Assembly: GCF_013415115.1 (NCBI RefSeq) | Contig: NZ_JACCDD010000004.1 | Span: 186,001 to 250,000, forward strand | Length of the DNA: 64,000 nucleotides | From: Vreelandella zhaodongensis | Lineage (GTDB): Bacteria; Pseudomonadota; Gammaproteobacteria; Pseudomonadales; Halomonadaceae | Reading direction: 5' to 3' | Notes under the pieces: generated by a model | The model's database searches: none | The model's input: only the letters and a program-made list of their open reading frames with translations | What the model was told of the DNA's origin: nothing | In this document: piece by piece, positions 31,968-43,571 of the stretch | How positions within the stretch are numbered: position 1 is the stretch's first letter | Layout: every line of letters begins with the position of its first letter | Translations under genes and position numbers: made by a program

Positions 31968-34900
31968 TTATTCCGGCTGACGCCGAGATTGATTCAGCAA
32001 ACTACCTAGGCTTGCCGCTTTTGGCTTCACTAGCCAGAAGTGGCGCGCGTAGTCGCCGAAGTCTTCCAGAATCGCCGCACCTCGATCAGAGCCTGTTGCC
32101 GCAACATAGGCTTCGATCATTTCACGCAGGTGACGACGATACGCTTCCATCGCTTCGGTATTGACTCGGTGGATTTCGACCAGCTCGTGGTTGTACTTGT
32201 CCACAAAGGTACGGTCTTCATCCAATACATAGGCAAAACCACCGGTCATGCCCGCGCCAAAGTTAACGCCGGTTTCCCCTAATACGCAGACTAAACCGCC
32301 GGTCATGTATTCACAGCAGTGATCACCCGCGCCTTCGATAACGGCAGTGGCTCCTGAGTTACGCACGGCAAAGCGCTCGCCTGCAGTCCCCGCGGCGAAC
32401 AGCGTGCCGCCCGTCGCGCCATACAAGCAGGTGTTACCGATAATGGCGGTTTTGTGACTTTCAAACTGGCTAACCTTAGGCGGCACAATCACAATGCTAC
32501 CGCCGTTCATGCCTTTGCCCACGTAGTCGTTGGCATCGCCTTCGAGATAGAGGTTTAAGCCACGGGCATTCCAAACACCGAAACTTTGTCCCGCTACCCC
32601 GACAAAGCGGGCAGTGACCGGCGCTGCTTCTAAGCCATCTTCGCCGTAGCGCTTGGCAATGGCACCAGAGGTTAACGCACCTACGCTGCGGTCACAGTTG
32701 GTAATGGTGAAATCAAACTCACCCCCAGACTGGTTTTCAATGGCCTCTTTCAACGCGGCCAGCACTTCCTGGTTTTTAGCACCTGGGTCGTGGGGCACAT
32801 TACGGCTCACATTGCAGAACTGGGGCGCATCAGCGGGCACGAAGTCATTCGACAGCAGTGGGGTTAAATCCAACTTACGCTGGGCGGCAGTATTGCCTTC
32901 CAACACTTCAAGTAGGTCAGTACGGCCAATCAAGTCGGTTAACTGGCGCACCCCCAGCATAGCCATCAGTTCACGCACTTCTTCAGCAATAAAGCGGAAG
33001 TAGTTTTTCACCATATCGACGGTGCCACGGAAGTGCTCGCCACGCAGGAAGTCATCTTGCGTGGCCACGCCGGTGGCGCAGTTATTCAAGTGACAAATAC
33101 GCAGGTACTTACAGCCCAGCGCCACCATAGGGGCGGTGCCAAAACCAAAGCTCTCCGCCCCAAGAATCGCCGCTTTAACCACATCGAGGCCCGTTTTAAG
33201 ACCACCGTCTGTTTGCAGACGAATCTTGTCTCGCAGACCGTTAATACGCAGTGCCTGATGAACCTCGGGCAGTCCAAGCTCCCAAGGCGACCCCGCATGC
33301 TTGATAGAGGTCAATGGGCTTGCCGCGGTGCCGCCGTCGTAACCGGAAACGGTGATCAGATCCGCGTAAGCCTTCGCTACACCGGTAGCAATGGTGCCAA
33401 TACCTGGTTCGGAGACTAGTTTTACCGAGACCTGGGCATCGGGGTTGACCTGCTTGAGGTCGAAGATCAACTGCGCCAAGTCTTCAATCGAATAGATGTC
33501 GTGATGAGGCGGTGGCGAAATCAGCGTTACACCGGGCACCGAGTAGCGCAACCGAGCAATCAGCTGGTTAACTTTGCCACCGGGTAGCTGACCGCCCTCG
33601 CCGGGCTTCGCACCCTGAGCGACTTTGATCTGCAGCACGTCTGCATTGACCAGATACGCGGGGGTAACGCCAAAGCGACCAGAGGCGATTTGCTTAATTT
33701 TCGAGCTACGAATGGTGCCGTAGCGAGCGGGATCTTCGCCGCCTTCACCAGAGTTAGAACGCCCACCCGACTCATTCATCGCCTGAGCCAGCGCTTCATG
33801 AGCTTCCGGCGAAAGCGCGCCGAGTGACATACCGGCACTGTCAAAGCGCGGAATCAGCGCCTCAATTGGCTCAACCTCTTCCAACGGAAGCGGCGTTGCA
33901 GCGGGCTTAAGCGTCAGCAAGTCACGAATAGTCGCGACCGGACGCTCGTTAACCAGCTGGGCAAACTTCTTCCACTTCGCGTAGCTGCCTTCTTGTACCG
34001 CCGCCTGCAACGACTTCACGACATCCGGGTTGTAGGCATGGTATTCATAGCCATGGACGTATTTCAGCATACCGCCCTGGGAAATACCTTTGCGGGGGAT
34101 CCAGGCATCCTTCGCCAGCAGCTCTTGCTGCATTTGCAGCTCTGCAAAGCCAGCCCCCTGAATACGTGACGCCATGCCCACGAAGCAGGTATCCATAATT
34201 TCATCGGATAACCCCACCGCTTCAAACAGCATAGAACCGCGGTAAGAAGCCAGCGTTGAGATACCCATTTTCGAGAGAATCTTGAACAGCCCTTTCTGCA
34301 GGCCTTTACGATAATTTTCCCGAGCATCGGCAGGATTGCCCGTCAGCTCACCCGTGCGGTGCATGTCAGCCATGACTTGGTAAGCAAGCCATGGGTACAC
34401 TGCGGTCGCGCCCACACCAAACAGCACCGCCATTTGGTGTGCATCCCTTGCATAGCCGGTTTCCACCACGATATTAGCGTTGGGTCGCAGTGCCAACCGC
34501 CCAAGATGAGAATGAACAGCCCCGACGGCCAAAGCAGCCTGGATGGGTAACTGCCCCTTCGGAAGGTCGGCGTCAGTTAACACCAAAATTACTTTACCCG
34601 CTTTTACCTGCGCCTCGGCTTCTTGGCACAGCAAAGTGACCGCCTGCTGAAGACTGGTATGCTCGGGGTTGTAACCCAGGGATAAGGTATGGCTGGTGAA
34701 GGCAGGGTCGTCCTGACTGACTAGCGCAGTAAACTTACGCGGCGACAGCACCGGGGTTGTCAGGATCAGACGGTGAGCATGCTCAGGCGTTGCCTTAAAG
34801 ACGTTCAGCTCCGCACCACAACAGGTTTCCAGCGACATCACGATCGCTTCGCGAAGCGGGTCAATCGGCGGATTGGTCACCTGAGCAAACTTCTGACGGA

Positions 34901-36410
34901 AGAAGTCAGTCAGCAGGCGCGGGCGGCTGGACAGCACGGCCATCGGGGTATCATCCCCCATAGAACCCACGGCTTCCTGACCGCTTTCTGCTAACGGACG
35001 CAGCACTTGGTCGCGCTCTTCAAAGCTTACTTGGAACATTTTCTGCTGAACATTAAGCGCATCAGTATCCATTGTCTGGAAACGCGCAAGCTCAGTCAGT
35101 GCCGACTCAAGGTAATTAGCTTCTTGCTTAAGCCAGCGCTTATAGGGATACGCAGACTTTAAGCGGTCATCGATATCCTGAGTGTGCAGCACTTCCCCAG
35201 TATGAGTATCTACCGCCAATATTTGACCAGGGCCAACGCGACCTTTTGCCACCACATCTTCAGGCTGATAGCCGTAGGTGCCAATCTCAGACGCCAGGGT
35301 AATATAACCGTTTTTGGTAATTACCCAACGTGCGGGGCGAAGGCCATTACGATCCAGCATACATACCGCTTGACGACCATCGGTCATGACCACGCCTGCA
35401 GGGCCGTCCCAAGGCTCCATATGCATAGAGTTGTATTCATAGAACGCGCGTAGCTCAGCGTCCATGGTTTCAACGTTCTGCCAAGCAGGCGGAACCATCA
35501 TGCGCACCGCACGATGCAACTCCATCCCTCCGGTCAGCAGCACTTCGAGCATGTTATCCATACTTGAAGAATCAGAGCCCGTGGTGTTGACGATTTCATC
35601 AAGGTCCGCAATGTCGGGCAGATGCTCGTTAACGAAGTTAGCCTTGCGGGAGTTCGCCCAGCCACGGTTGGCTTCAATGGTGTTGATCTCACCATTATGC
35701 GCCAACATGCGGAATGGTTGAGCCAATGGCCAGCGCGGCGCAGTATTGGTAGAGAAGCGCTGGTGAAAAACGCAAATAGCCGTTTCGAGGCTTGGGTCGT
35801 TAAGGTCTTTGTAGAAGGCCGGCAAATCTTCCGGCATCACGAGACCTTTATAGGACACCACTTCAGATGAAAGTGAAGCAACGTAAAAATCTTCTTCACT
35901 GCGCAACGCCTGCTCGGCATAACGACGCGCCATAAAGAGGTCAACATCAAAACGTTCGCTGGTACCTGGCTGAACAAACAGTTGCTCAATACGCGGCAAA
36001 CAGTCCAGCGCCATTGGACCACAAACGCTTGAGTCGGTGGGAACCACGCGCCAACCCAATACCTCTAGGCCTCGGCTGTTTAATTCGCGCTCAAGGGTTT
36101 CCTTAGCATGAGCGGCACGCGCATCGTCATCTGGTAAGAAGACGACACCCACAGCAAAACGCTCACCCAGCTCCGCATCTAATGCCTGCTTCGCTGCAGC
36201 GCGCATGAATTGTGCCGGCATTTTAATCAGCAGGCCGCAACCGTCACCGGTTTTTCCGTCTGCCGCAATGCCGCCACGGTGGGTCATACAAGTAAGTGAC
36301 TCAATAGCCGTTTTCAGCAAGTCGTGGCTGGCCTGCCCTTCCATATGGGCAATTAGGCCAAAGCCACAGTTATCGCGAAACTCGCCAGGCTGGTGAAGAC
36401 CTCTATTCAT
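31968..36410 (-). CDS. gltB: Glutamate synthase (NADPH) large subunit
   Basis: GltB hydrolyses glutamine, channels ammonia and makes glutamate from 2-oxoglutarate on FMN. The 1480-residue protein begins with a short propeptide; cleavage would expose the catalytic Cys in [14 protein letters not shown] (about residue 15). The class II amidotransferase domain, central domain, FMN barrel with [12 protein letters not shown] and [17 protein letters not shown], and 3Fe-4S cysteines in [15 protein letters not shown] follow, then the C-terminal beta-helix ([21 protein letters not shown]). It is the first gene of gltBD, preceded by a long non-coding leader. Confidence 0.98.
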   Translation of the reverse strand: MNRGLHQPGEFRDNCGFGLIAHMEGQASHDLLKTAIESLTCMTHRGGIAADGKTGDGCGLLIKMPAQFMRAAAKQALDAELGERFAVGVVFLPDDDARAAHAKETLERELNSRGLEVLGWRVVPTDSSVCGPMALDCLPRIEQLFVQPGTSERFDVDLFMARRYAEQALRSEEDFYVASLSSEVVSYKGLVMPEDLPAFYKDLNDPSLETAICVFHQRFSTNTAPRWPLAQPFRMLAHNGEINTIEANRGWANSRKANFVNEHLPDIADLDEIVNTTGSDSSSMDNMLEVLLTGGMELHRAVRMMVPPAWQNVETMDAELRAFYEYNSMHMEPWDGPAGVVMTDGRQAVCMLDRNGLRPARWVITKNGYITLASEIGTYGYQPEDVVAKGRVGPGQILAVDTHTGEVLHTQDIDDRLKSAYPYKRWLKQEANYLESALTELARFQTMDTDALNVQQKMFQVSFEERDQVLRPLAESGQEAVGSMGDDTPMAVLSSRPRLLTDFFRQKFAQVTNPPIDPLREAIVMSLETCCGAELNVFKATPEHAHRLILTTPVLSPRKFTALVSQDDPAFTSHTLSLGYNPEHTSLQQAVTLLCQEAEAQVKAGKVILVLTDADLPKGQLPIQAALAVGAVHSHLGRLALRPNANIVVETGYARDAHQMAVLFGVGATAVYPWLAYQVMADMHRTGELTGNPADARENYRKGLQKGLFKILSKMGISTLASYRGSMLFEAVGLSDEIMDTCFVGMASRIQGAGFAELQMQQELLAKDAWIPRKGISQGGMLKYVHGYEYHAYNPDVVKSLQAAVQEGSYAKWKKFAQLVNERPVATIRDLLTLKPAATPLPLEEVEPIEALIPRFDSAGMSLGALSPEAHEALAQAMNESGGRSNSGEGGEDPARYGTIRSSKIKQIASGRFGVTPAYLVNADVLQIKVAQGAKPGEGGQLPGGKVNQLIARLRYSVPGVTLISPPPHHDIYSIEDLAQLIFDLKQVNPDAQVSVKLVSEPGIGTIATGVAKAYADLITVSGYDGGTAASPLTSIKHAGSPWELGLPEVHQALRINGLRDKIRLQTDGGLKTGLDVVKAAILGAESFGFGTAPMVALGCKYLRICHLNNCATGVATQDDFLRGEHFRGTVDMVKNYFRFIAEEVRELMAMLGVRQLTDLIGRTDLLEVLEGNTAAQRKLDLTPLLSNDFVPADAPQFCNVSRNVPHDPGAKNQEVLAALKEAIENQSGGEFDFTITNCDRSVGALTSGAIAKRYGEDGLEAAPVTARFVGVAGQSFGVWNARGLNLYLEGDANDYVGKGMNGGSIVIVPPKVSQFESHKTAIIGNTCLYGATGGTLFAAGTAGERFAVRNSGATAVIEGAGDHCCEYMTGGLVCVLGETGVNFGAGMTGGFAYVLDEDRTFVDKYNHELVEIHRVNTEAMEAYRRHLREMIEAYVAATGSDRGAAILEDFGDYARHFWLVKPKAASLGSLLNQSRRQPE

Positions 36411-36631
36411 GGGCGTGCCCCTAGTCAGCGTATTTTATTAGCAGCAGTCTTATGTTAAGGTTTAGGGTTTTTATTTTTTTATATCACTTATTACCCGCTT
36501 AAAACGGGGATACCCCGCTTCCACTGCTTCAAGAAAATGGTCGCTCAGCATAGCGATTTGCCTGGCTATAGCGCAATCACCTAGAACCCGCAAACTCTTA
36601 AAAAACCTTGTCAAATCCTGCATTTGCATTC

Positions 36632-36659
36632 GAAGTTAATCAAAAAACACATTAACTTC
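36632..36659. promoter_or_regulatory. Perfect 9-bp inverted repeat upstream of gltB
   Basis: GAAGTTAAT (36632-36640) and ATTAACTTC (36651-36659) are separated by ten bases, about 235 bp upstream of the gltB start. The arm spacing suits a dimeric regulator. The protein that would bind it is unknown. Confidence 0.45.
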
Positions 36660-36805
36660 AACCACTTGCACCGCAGCAAAACGATATTTAAACGCTCACT
36701 ACAAGAAGTTAGACTTTAGTCTTTACCGGCCAAAAAACCCCATGCCGATAGCGCATAAGGCATACGGATTACATACAAACCGCTCCCCATTAGACGACCT
36801 GACAT

Positions 36806-36832
36806 TAAAAAACCCGCACGATGGCGGGTTAT
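36806..36832 (-). terminator. aroB terminator
   Basis: AACCCGC/GCGGGTT hairpin (about 36811-36830) followed on the minus strand by TTTTAATG, ending the pil-aroKB unit 32 bp after the aroB stop. Confidence 0.85.
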
Positions 36833-36863
36833 CAAGACAAACACATTTGTCACTACGCGACTT

Positions 36864-37970
36864 CTATCCACGCGGATAGTGATTAAGTAGCTCACGCAGT
36901 GTGTCAGATGGCGTCGCATCGCTAACACAAGCGCTACCTAGTGCTTCTAGCAATACCAAGCGAAGTTTTTCATCAACATTTTTCTTATCCAACTTCATCC
37001 GCGCCAAAAAATCGTCAGCCAGCATGTCTGCGGGGGCTGCTAAGGGCAGTCCGGCACTCGCAATCACTGCTTTAGCGCGTTCCAGTGCGCTGCTATCAAT
37101 CCAGCCAAGCTGGTGAGAGAGCGTGGCTGCCATGGTCATCCCTGCCCCAACAGCTTCGCCATGCAGCCAATTACCGTAACCTTGGTGCGCCTCGATGGCG
37201 TGACCAAAGGTGTGGCCAAGGTTCAGTAACGCGCGCACCCCCTGCTCCGTTTCGTCTTCCGCCACAATGTCGGCTTTAATCTGGCAGCTTTGGGCAATCG
37301 CTTCAGCGGTAACCACAGGCTCCACATTGCGTAGCGCCTGCATATTCTCTTCTAACCAGCTTAGGAACGCTTCGTCACGAATCAATCCGTATTTGATAAC
37401 TTCAGCTAGGCCAGCTGAAAGCTCCCGACCCGGCAGCGTGCTCAAGGTGTCGATATCCACGATGACCGCTTTAGGCTGCCAAAACGCGCCAATCATATTT
37501 TTGCCAAGCGGGTGATTAACACCGGTTTTGCCACCCACCGAGGAGTCAACCTGGGAAAGCAGCGTGGTGGGCACTTGAATAAAGGCCACACCGCGCTGAT
37601 AGGCCGCTGCCGCATAACCAACCATATCACCAATCACGCCACCACCTAAGGCGACCAGCGTACAGCGGCGATTGAAACCCGCTTCTAACAGCGCATCCCA
37701 AATCCGGCTCACTTGTTCAATGGTTTTGTACTGTTCGCCGTCAGGCAACACCACCGTACGAACATCTAAGTGACCGGGCAGACCAGAACAGATCGCTTCT
37801 AAATAGAGCGGCGCGATGGTCTCATTGGTCACTATCATCACTTGATGCCCAGCGAGATAGGGCACCAATACATTGTCACGCTTTAAAAGCCCAACACCAA
37901 TATGAATGGGGTAGCTACGCTCGCCTAGCGCGACAGTGAGTGTGCGCTGAGCACTTGTCATTTCAGTCAT
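36864..37970 (-). CDS. aroB: 3-dehydroquinate synthase
   Basis: AroB converts DAHP to 3-dehydroquinate, the second shikimate-pathway step, using NAD+ and a divalent metal. The 368-residue protein contains [30 protein letters not shown] (NAD-binding), [41 protein letters not shown], and the metal-ligand histidines in [13 protein letters not shown] and [11 protein letters not shown]. The start overlaps the aroK stop by 4 bp. It is the last gene of pilMNOPQ-aroK-aroB. Confidence 0.97.
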   Translation of the reverse strand: MTEMTSAQRTLTVALGERSYPIHIGVGLLKRDNVLVPYLAGHQVMIVTNETIAPLYLEAICSGLPGHLDVRTVVLPDGEQYKTIEQVSRIWDALLEAGFNRRCTLVALGGGVIGDMVGYAAAAYQRGVAFIQVPTTLLSQVDSSVGGKTGVNHPLGKNMIGAFWQPKAVIVDIDTLSTLPGRELSAGLAEVIKYGLIRDEAFLSWLEENMQALRNVEPVVTAEAIAQSCQIKADIVAEDETEQGVRALLNLGHTFGHAIEAHQGYGNWLHGEAVGAGMTMAATLSHQLGWIDSSALERAKAVIASAGLPLAAPADMLADDFLARMKLDKKNVDEKLRLVLLEALGSACVSDATPSDTLRELLNHYPRG

Positions 37971-38533
37971 TGCGATACCTTTTTGCTCGTTGCCCGCGCG
38001 ATTTCCAACGGGTCAACCAAGCGGTGAACACGCCGGAGAATTTCATTGACCACGGCACGGGGGCTGCGACGATCAGTGCGCACTGTGATATCGGACGTCG
38101 CCCTATAAAGCGGATCACGAGTGGCGAACATATCGATCAACACCTGTTCACGATTATCGCACTGCAATAGCGGGCGATTACGGTCTTTGGCTGTTCGTTT
38201 CAACTGTTGATCGACAGTGGTTAGCAAATAGATCACGGTGCCTCGCTCTCGTAGGGCACGGCGATTCTCTTCACGCAGCACCGCACCGCCACCGGTAGCA
38301 ACGACCACACTGGGCAACTGGGTAAGCTCGTCAATCATCTGGCTTTCGCGCTGACGAAAGCCAAGCTCGCCTTCAACGTCAAATATCCAGGGGATATCAG
38401 CACCGCAGCGGTCTTGTATGGCGTGATCGCTGTCAAAAAAAGGGCGCGACAACTCCGCTGCAAGTAAGCGGCCTATCGTGCTCTTGCCAGCCCCCATGGG
38501 GCCTATTAAATAAAGATTGGGTAAATCCTGCAT
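37967..38533 (-). CDS. aroK: Shikimate kinase
   Basis: AroK phosphorylates shikimate at the 3-hydroxyl. The 188-residue P-loop protein has [19 protein letters not shown] (Walker A), [19 protein letters not shown] (shikimate-binding Asp), [24 protein letters not shown] and the lid segment [13 protein letters not shown]. Its ATG overlaps the pilQ stop by one base (TGATG), and its end overlaps aroB, so translational coupling with both neighbours is likely. Confidence 0.97.
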   Translation of the reverse strand: MQDLPNLYLIGPMGAGKSTIGRLLAAELSRPFFDSDHAIQDRCGADIPWIFDVEGELGFRQRESQMIDELTQLPSVVVATGGGAVLREENRRALRERGTVIYLLTTVDQQLKRTAKDRNRPLLQCDNREQVLIDMFATRDPLYRATSDITVRTDRRSPRAVVNEILRRVHRLVDPLEIARATSKKVSQ

Positions 38534-40524
38534 CAGCGAACCGCCAAGCCATCATCAAGTAGTCGTGGAGTAATAAAGACCAATAACTCTACCTTTTCAT
38601 TGCTCTCTTCAGTATAGCGAAACAGTCGCCCTAGTAGAGGAAGATCCCCTAGCAGCGGTGTTTTCGCGATTTGGCTCAACTGCTCTGTTGTCAAAATACC
38701 GCCTAGCACCACCGTTTGACCATCATCAACCAACACCTGGGTTTCGATTTGATTCGTATCAATCGGTGGCTCCCCGCCAAATCCGCTTTCACGGAAACTG
38801 TCATTTTTAATGACTAAATCCATAATAATGCGGTTATCAGGCGTAATCTGGGGCGTTACTTCCAAGGAAAGCTCAGCCTCTTTAAATTCAGTATCAGGAT
38901 TACCCTGGGCATCGACACTTTGGAAAGCACGCTCCTCACCCTGGCGAATAATCGCCGTACGCTGGTTGGCAGTGATGACACGTGGCTGAGAAATCGTTTG
39001 GCTTTTACCTTCACTCTCTAGCGCGCGTAACTCAAGGTCAAGTAAGATATCACCAGAAAGGTAGCCAAAGCTAAACCCCGTATTGGCGGTTGCCGCTGAC
39101 CCCAAATCAACCGCTAGGCCTGACTGGGCTCGATTGATACGATTAGGGTTAACATTTCGCCGTTCAAACATGCCACTTTCATTCTGCTGAAAACCTCGCG
39201 TCGTCGATGCTCCCCAGTTAATCCCTAACTCCCGCGAGGTGGCATCTCGAGCAATGACAATCCTTGCTTCAATCTGCACCTGACGCACCGCGACATCCAA
39301 GCGGTTTAAGGTATGGATGATATCGCGAACTTGCTCTGCGGTATCCTGCACCAGCAACGTGTTCGTTCGCGGATCGATACTGACACGCCCACGCTCGGTT
39401 AACAGACCAAAGCCGTCGCCGCCTCGCAGCAACTGAGCAAGCTCTTCGGCACGGGCATATTTTACTTCAATAAACTCGGTCACCAACGGCGCTAGTGTGT
39501 CGCGCTGAGCCCGCGACTCTATCTCTTGCTGTTCAAAGGCCGCTAGCTCACTAGCAGGCGCGACGACAATCACATTACCTTGCTCGCGACTTGCCAATCC
39601 TTGACTCTGCAAAATCAGTGCTAACGCTTGATCCCAAGGAACATCATTCAAATTAAGGGTTATGCGCCCCGAAACGCTGTCGCTGGCCACCAGATTAAGC
39701 CCGGTAAACTCTGCCAGTGTGGCAAGCGCTGCGCGCACTTCAATATCTTGAAAATTGAGGCTCAGCCGATCTCCCGTAAATGCATCACTTTGCTGCTTGC
39801 GCGCCTGCTGGGGTGCTTGGCTGACTGGCTGCACTTCGATGGTTAAGGTGCGGCCACTCTGCGCTGAAACCATCGCACTAGGGCCATTAGTCTGAAGCTC
39901 CAACTGCGTGCCATACGCACCAACACGCGGCGTAATACGCGTCACCGGCGTGGCAAAATCTGTTACGTCGTACACGTGATTGAGAGCATCCGAAATAGTC
40001 ACGCCTCGCAGTTCGGCAATCACACTTCCATTACTCCCTTCTCGCACATTAGCCGTCACATCACCGCGATCAAATGTTATCAGCACACGCCCAGCGCCAT
40101 CGTCTCCACGCCGGAAATCAATAGCCTCTATGCTGGCAGCCTCCCCATCACCTGATGCTAACATCACTCTTAACTGCTCAACGACTACCCGCGACGTAAA
40201 GTCGAGCGGTTCATTGGAATCAACGACCAAGCGCGTTCGCCCACTACCTTCTAAAACAGTGACGCGCTGAACAGCGTTATGATCGACCTCCACACGACGC
40301 TGGGTTAAAGCACTTTGTGTATCGGCTAAATCGAGCGCTAAGCGTGGAGGCGTCTCTAACTGATAACCACTCAGCTGGGCGACACCACCGCTAAATTGCA
40401 AGACGAGCTCTACATCACCGCTATTGGTTTGATGCACATCAACGTTAGTAAGCACTGACGCCATGCTGGCCGAGGGTAGTAAGGCAATCCATAACAGCAA
40501 CGTTCGATAACATGTAGCAGCCAT
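38533..40524 (-). CDS. pilQ: Type IV pilus secretin PilQ
   Basis: PilQ forms the outer-membrane pore through which the type IV pilus emerges. The 663-residue protein has a signal peptide (cleavage after SASMA), two AMIN domains (about 25-240) for peptidoglycan contact, an STN-type N-domain ([26 protein letters not shown]), an N1 domain ([18 protein letters not shown]) and the secretin core with [34 protein letters not shown] and [11 protein letters not shown]. It follows pilP by 34 bp. Confidence 0.97.
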   Translation of the reverse strand: MAATCYRTLLLWIALLPSASMASVLTNVDVHQTNSGDVELVLQFSGGVAQLSGYQLETPPRLALDLADTQSALTQRRVEVDHNAVQRVTVLEGSGRTRLVVDSNEPLDFTSRVVVEQLRVMLASGDGEAASIEAIDFRRGDDGAGRVLITFDRGDVTANVREGSNGSVIAELRGVTISDALNHVYDVTDFATPVTRITPRVGAYGTQLELQTNGPSAMVSAQSGRTLTIEVQPVSQAPQQARKQQSDAFTGDRLSLNFQDIEVRAALATLAEFTGLNLVASDSVSGRITLNLNDVPWDQALALILQSQGLASREQGNVIVVAPASELAAFEQQEIESRAQRDTLAPLVTEFIEVKYARAEELAQLLRGGDGFGLLTERGRVSIDPRTNTLLVQDTAEQVRDIIHTLNRLDVAVRQVQIEARIVIARDATSRELGINWGASTTRGFQQNESGMFERRNVNPNRINRAQSGLAVDLGSAATANTGFSFGYLSGDILLDLELRALESEGKSQTISQPRVITANQRTAIIRQGEERAFQSVDAQGNPDTEFKEAELSLEVTPQITPDNRIIMDLVIKNDSFRESGFGGEPPIDTNQIETQVLVDDGQTVVLGGILTTEQLSQIAKTPLLGDLPLLGRLFRYTEESNEKVELLVFITPRLLDDGLAVR

Positions 40525-40558
40525 AAGCGATATCCATATCTGATAGCAAGTGAAGAAG

Positions 40559-41080
40559 CTATTCCTCGAGGGTGAGCGTTACCTGGCGCTCCTGCCACCC
40601 CCGTTGAGGGCTAAAAACGCGTTCAACAATGATGATTTCTTGCGGACTGACGTGATGAATAAGGCCGTGGTTAGTGCCTAAATAGTTGCCTTCTCGAACG
40701 CTGACGACGTCTCCTTCAGGAGGTGCAATTAATGCCACTTTCTGATCCCCCATACGGAGTGTTCCCACTAAGCGTAATGTCTGGAGTTGAAAGCTTTCCA
40801 GCGGCTCTGGCGTGCGCTGCTGAGTAGGCGCTAACGGGCTTATTTGTTGCTCAACAGGCGCTTCATCACTACGCACTCTTTCAGCCGCTAGGAAAGGGCT
40901 GCGCGTATCGTCATAACGGTAATCAAGCGACTGATATGCTGGCAATGTCTTTACTACACCGGCTGCTGGCGCATCAGCAGAACGGCGTATTTCAACCAGC
41001 GCTTGGTCTAGCTGCTCAAGCTGCGGGTCACTGCAACCGACTAAGCCAGCAGCACACAGCAGGCTTAAAATGCGCTTCAT
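40559..41080 (-). CDS. pilP: Type IV pilus lipoprotein PilP
   Basis: PilP is an inner-membrane lipoprotein that links PilN/PilO to the N0 domain of PilQ. The 173-residue protein has a lipoprotein signal with lipobox LVGC (Cys16), a disordered linker, and the C-terminal beta-sandwich (about 90-173) with ESFQLQTLRLVGTLRMGDQKV, PEGDVVSVREGNYLGTNHG and ERQVTLTLEE, all typical. Start overlaps the pilO stop by 4 bp. Confidence 0.95.
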   Translation of the reverse strand: MKRILSLLCAAGLVGCSDPQLEQLDQALVEIRRSADAPAAGVVKTLPAYQSLDYRYDDTRSPFLAAERVRSDEAPVEQQISPLAPTQQRTPEPLESFQLQTLRLVGTLRMGDQKVALIAPPEGDVVSVREGNYLGTNHGLIHHVSPQEIIIVERVFSPQRGWQERQVTLTLEE

Positions 41081-41739
41081 GGCGAGCCACCTTCAGCAAC
41101 TGAAGCCGTCTTGTCACTGTACGTACGCGCCAGCAGCGACATGCGCAGTTTGCCGCTATGTAGTTTGTCGCCATATTGATCAATAGGCGAAAGCGTCACA
41201 TCGTGCTGGGTCACAATGCGCGGCAAATCGCTAATATCCGCAGCAAATAGCCCTAGCGCATGGTAGCCGCCGCGCACTTGGATATCGAAAGGGTGCTCAA
41301 TATAGTAAGTGTTGCTAATCGTGGGCCTTAGGCGGATCGATTCAATTATCAATCGGTGTTCAGTGGCAGCTTCACTAATACTGTCCAGTAACGAAGGGAT
41401 TTCTGCATTGGTCGGCAACATCGCCTGCATCTGCACCATTTGATCTTCAAGCATGCTCAACTGACTGCGAATATCCGTCAGCAACGCTGCTTCAGAAGCG
41501 CTGCGCCGATACTCATCTAACAGACGCTCTTCTTGGCGCTGCTCTGCGGCAAGTAAGTCGCGCGCCTCCCCCACCAACCACCAGTTGATGGCAGCAAGCG
41601 CAACTAAAAAAGCGAGTAACGCTATCAAGGCTTTAAGCAGCCAGGGCCACTCACCGGCTTGTTTGATATCCAAGGACTGCCAGTCAACGTTTTGCAGTCG
41701 CTGCCACTCTTCTTTAAAACGTTGACGGTTTAACATCAT
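41077..41739 (-). CDS. pilO: Type IV pilus alignment protein PilO
   Basis: PilO forms a periplasmic heterodimer with PilN that aligns the inner-membrane platform with PilQ. The 220-residue protein has a cytoplasmic N-terminus (QRFKEEWQRLQNVDWQSLD), one transmembrane helix (about 32-51), a coiled coil (53-105) and a ferredoxin-like domain with the GGYHALGLFAADISDLPRIV segment. The start overlaps the pilN stop, and the end overlaps pilP. Confidence 0.95.
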   Translation of the reverse strand: MMLNRQRFKEEWQRLQNVDWQSLDIKQAGEWPWLLKALIALLAFLVALAAINWWLVGEARDLLAAEQRQEERLLDEYRRSASEAALLTDIRSQLSMLEDQMVQMQAMLPTNAEIPSLLDSISEAATEHRLIIESIRLRPTISNTYYIEHPFDIQVRGGYHALGLFAADISDLPRIVTQHDVTLSPIDQYGDKLHSGKLRMSLLARTYSDKTASVAEGGSP

Positions 41740-42305
41740 GGTGCAGCCTCCATGGAGGCGCCCTGATCAGGCGGCAGTTGTATTACCTCGAACTGAAAAA
41801 CGTGCTGACTGCCGTTCTGTTCGCCAGCAACCTCTGAGAAAAGCGGCACACCAAACCCTGACATACCAGCGATCTTTCTAAGCTGATCAGACACTTGACG
41901 CTCGCTATCAGCAATCGCGGATAGTCTGACGAGGTCTTCGGTACGAGACAAATGCTGGTAAACGACGCCTTCCGACACACTGGCTGCAATATCGTTAAAC
42001 AGCCGCACCGTGCTCGTGCGCTCTTTATTCAGCATGTGATATATCGCCATCCGGTCTTCCATATGTTTGGCGTCATCCTGATAACGCCGCACATCCGCAA
42101 TGTCATTACTCAGCTGTTCAAGATGCTCAGATAGGAACGAATTGCGCTGCTGCTGGGCTGCCAGTTGCTGCTGATAAACCTGCAAAATGAATAAACCACA
42201 CGCCACGCCCACGAACAGCATTAACAAAACGAGGCCATAAAACTGTCGCGTACGCTTCTCGCGTCGCACCTCACGCCAAGGCAACAGGTTAATGGTCATG
42301 CTCAT
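41736..42305 (-). CDS. pilN: Type IV pilus assembly protein PilN
   Basis: PilN is a bitopic inner-membrane protein whose cytoplasmic INLLPWRE tail binds PilM and whose periplasmic part pairs with PilO. The 189-residue protein starts MSMTINLLPWREVRREKRTR, then has a transmembrane helix (about 25-46), a coiled coil (48-90) and a ferredoxin-like domain. The ATG at 42305 overlaps the pilM stop (ATGA); the ATG two codons on is equally possible. Confidence 0.95.
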   Translation of the reverse strand: MSMTINLLPWREVRREKRTRQFYGLVLLMLFVGVACGLFILQVYQQQLAAQQQRNSFLSEHLEQLSNDIADVRRYQDDAKHMEDRMAIYHMLNKERTSTVRLFNDIAASVSEGVVYQHLSRTEDLVRLSAIADSERQVSDQLRKIAGMSGFGVPLFSEVAGEQNGSQHVFQFEVIQLPPDQGASMEAAP

Positions 42306-43381
42306 TGACTTACCCTCATTGCCAATCCGCTGGCTGTCAGCATCGCGGGGGCATCGTTGTTCAACGTATCCCTGTTTAACCGCTGATGAGTACGCATTTG
42401 CTGGAACGGATTGGCGATAGTGACCGGCATACCGCTTTCATCGGCAATCCGCTGTGCAATCCCCGGCACCCGACTGGAGCCCCCTGCTAATACAATATGC
42501 TGAAGATCACACTGCCCACCTGCGGCGTAGTAGAGTTGTAGCGAGCGGCCGACCTGCTGAACTACCGCATCCAGAAAAGGGGCAAGCACTTTTCCTGGAT
42601 AATCATTAGGTAGGCCACCACATCGCTTGGCAGCCTCTGCCTCTTCAGTGCTCAAGTGGTAGCACTCACGAATCGTATCCGTGAGCTGTCGTCCTCCCAA
42701 AACCATCTCTTGGCGGTAAACAGTATGCCCACCATGCACCACGTGAAAGGCACTCATATTGGCCCCGATATCGACCAACCCCACGCCGGAAGAGTCGAGT
42801 CCATTTTCTACCGAGGCCAGCCTGCACTGCTCAGCTAATGCTCTTTCCATAGCGAAGGTTGCTACATCAACCGCGGCAGGCTCCAGCTCAGCACGCTCCA
42901 GCATATCAGTCAGTTGGAGCACATCCTGTTGGCGGCAAGCCACCAAAATGACCTGCTGCTGGTTCTCGTTATGCGCGTCGAGACCAAGGCACTGAAAATC
43001 AAATGCCACGTCACTGAACGGAAAAGGGAAATGGTGGTCTGATTCGGCGGTAATGCGTTCTTCGATTTCTTCTTCGCCTAGCGATGCGGGGAAATACAAC
43101 GTTTTACTGATAGCGGCGCTAGCCGGAATGGCCACCACTGCTTTGCGAGTGAAGGGGTTTGCGTGTTCAACTGCGCGTTTAAGAGCAGTCACCACATCAT
43201 TGATGTCATGAATATGCCGTTCTACAACAGCATTTTCTCGCAATGGCTGAACAGCATAGCTGTCTATTTGATAACCTTTTATTTGACCGTTAGCGCGGCA
43301 CTGTTTGAGCTCTAATAGTTTGACGGTCGCCGACGTAATATCGACACCAATCAACCCTTTACGAGGTTTGAGTAAGCGCAT
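42302..43381 (-). CDS. pilM: Type IV pilus assembly ATPase-fold protein PilM
   Basis: PilM is an actin/FtsA-like cytoplasmic protein that docks on the PilN tail and connects the platform to the motor ATPases. The 359-residue protein starts MRLLKPRKGLIGVDITSATVKLLEL. It has nucleotide-binding motifs GVDI, VGLVDIGANMSAFHVV and IVLAGGSSRVPG, plus the SHS2-type EERITAESDHHFPFPFSD region. It is first of pilMNOPQ, 190 bp from divergent ponA, the usual arrangement. Confidence 0.96.
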   Translation of the reverse strand: MRLLKPRKGLIGVDITSATVKLLELKQCRANGQIKGYQIDSYAVQPLRENAVVERHIHDINDVVTALKRAVEHANPFTRKAVVAIPASAAISKTLYFPASLGEEEIEERITAESDHHFPFPFSDVAFDFQCLGLDAHNENQQQVILVACRQQDVLQLTDMLERAELEPAAVDVATFAMERALAEQCRLASVENGLDSSGVGLVDIGANMSAFHVVHGGHTVYRQEMVLGGRQLTDTIRECYHLSTEEAEAAKRCGGLPNDYPGKVLAPFLDAVVQQVGRSLQLYYAAGGQCDLQHIVLAGGSSRVPGIAQRIADESGMPVTIANPFQQMRTHQRLNRDTLNNDAPAMLTASGLAMRVSQ

Positions 43382-43571
43382 ATTGGTTCGACTCCGCCAG
43401 CCTAACGTGCAAGTTTCGAGGTTACATGATTTTTAGTGAAGTCACACGCTGATGGTTTTACCTCGTATCAACACTGGTGGCCGCGGCCTCCCCTTCCTAT
43501 AATGGCAGCCAATCACGTGATACGGTCGTTTGGACGCCGTGTCTATTTTACTTTCCAGGTGCCCTCTGTTC

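Larger units (their letters stand above)
36411..36863. other. 453-bp intergenic region between aroB and gltB
   Basis: No convincing coding sequence is present; the DamX/SPOR-type gene found here in some pseudomonads is absent. The region holds the aroB terminator near 36806-36832, a perfect 9-bp inverted repeat at 36632-36659, a TTGACA hexamer on the minus strand (36614-36609) without a good partner at normal spacing, and a CGGGG/CCCCG palindrome near 36505-36517 inside the likely gltB leader. It probably contains the gltB promoter and operators. Confidence 0.6.

Noticed and set aside
36505..36517. CGGGG/CCCCG palindrome in the gltB leader as an attenuator
   Set aside because: The stem is only 5 bp with a three-base loop, no U-tract and no leader peptide was found.
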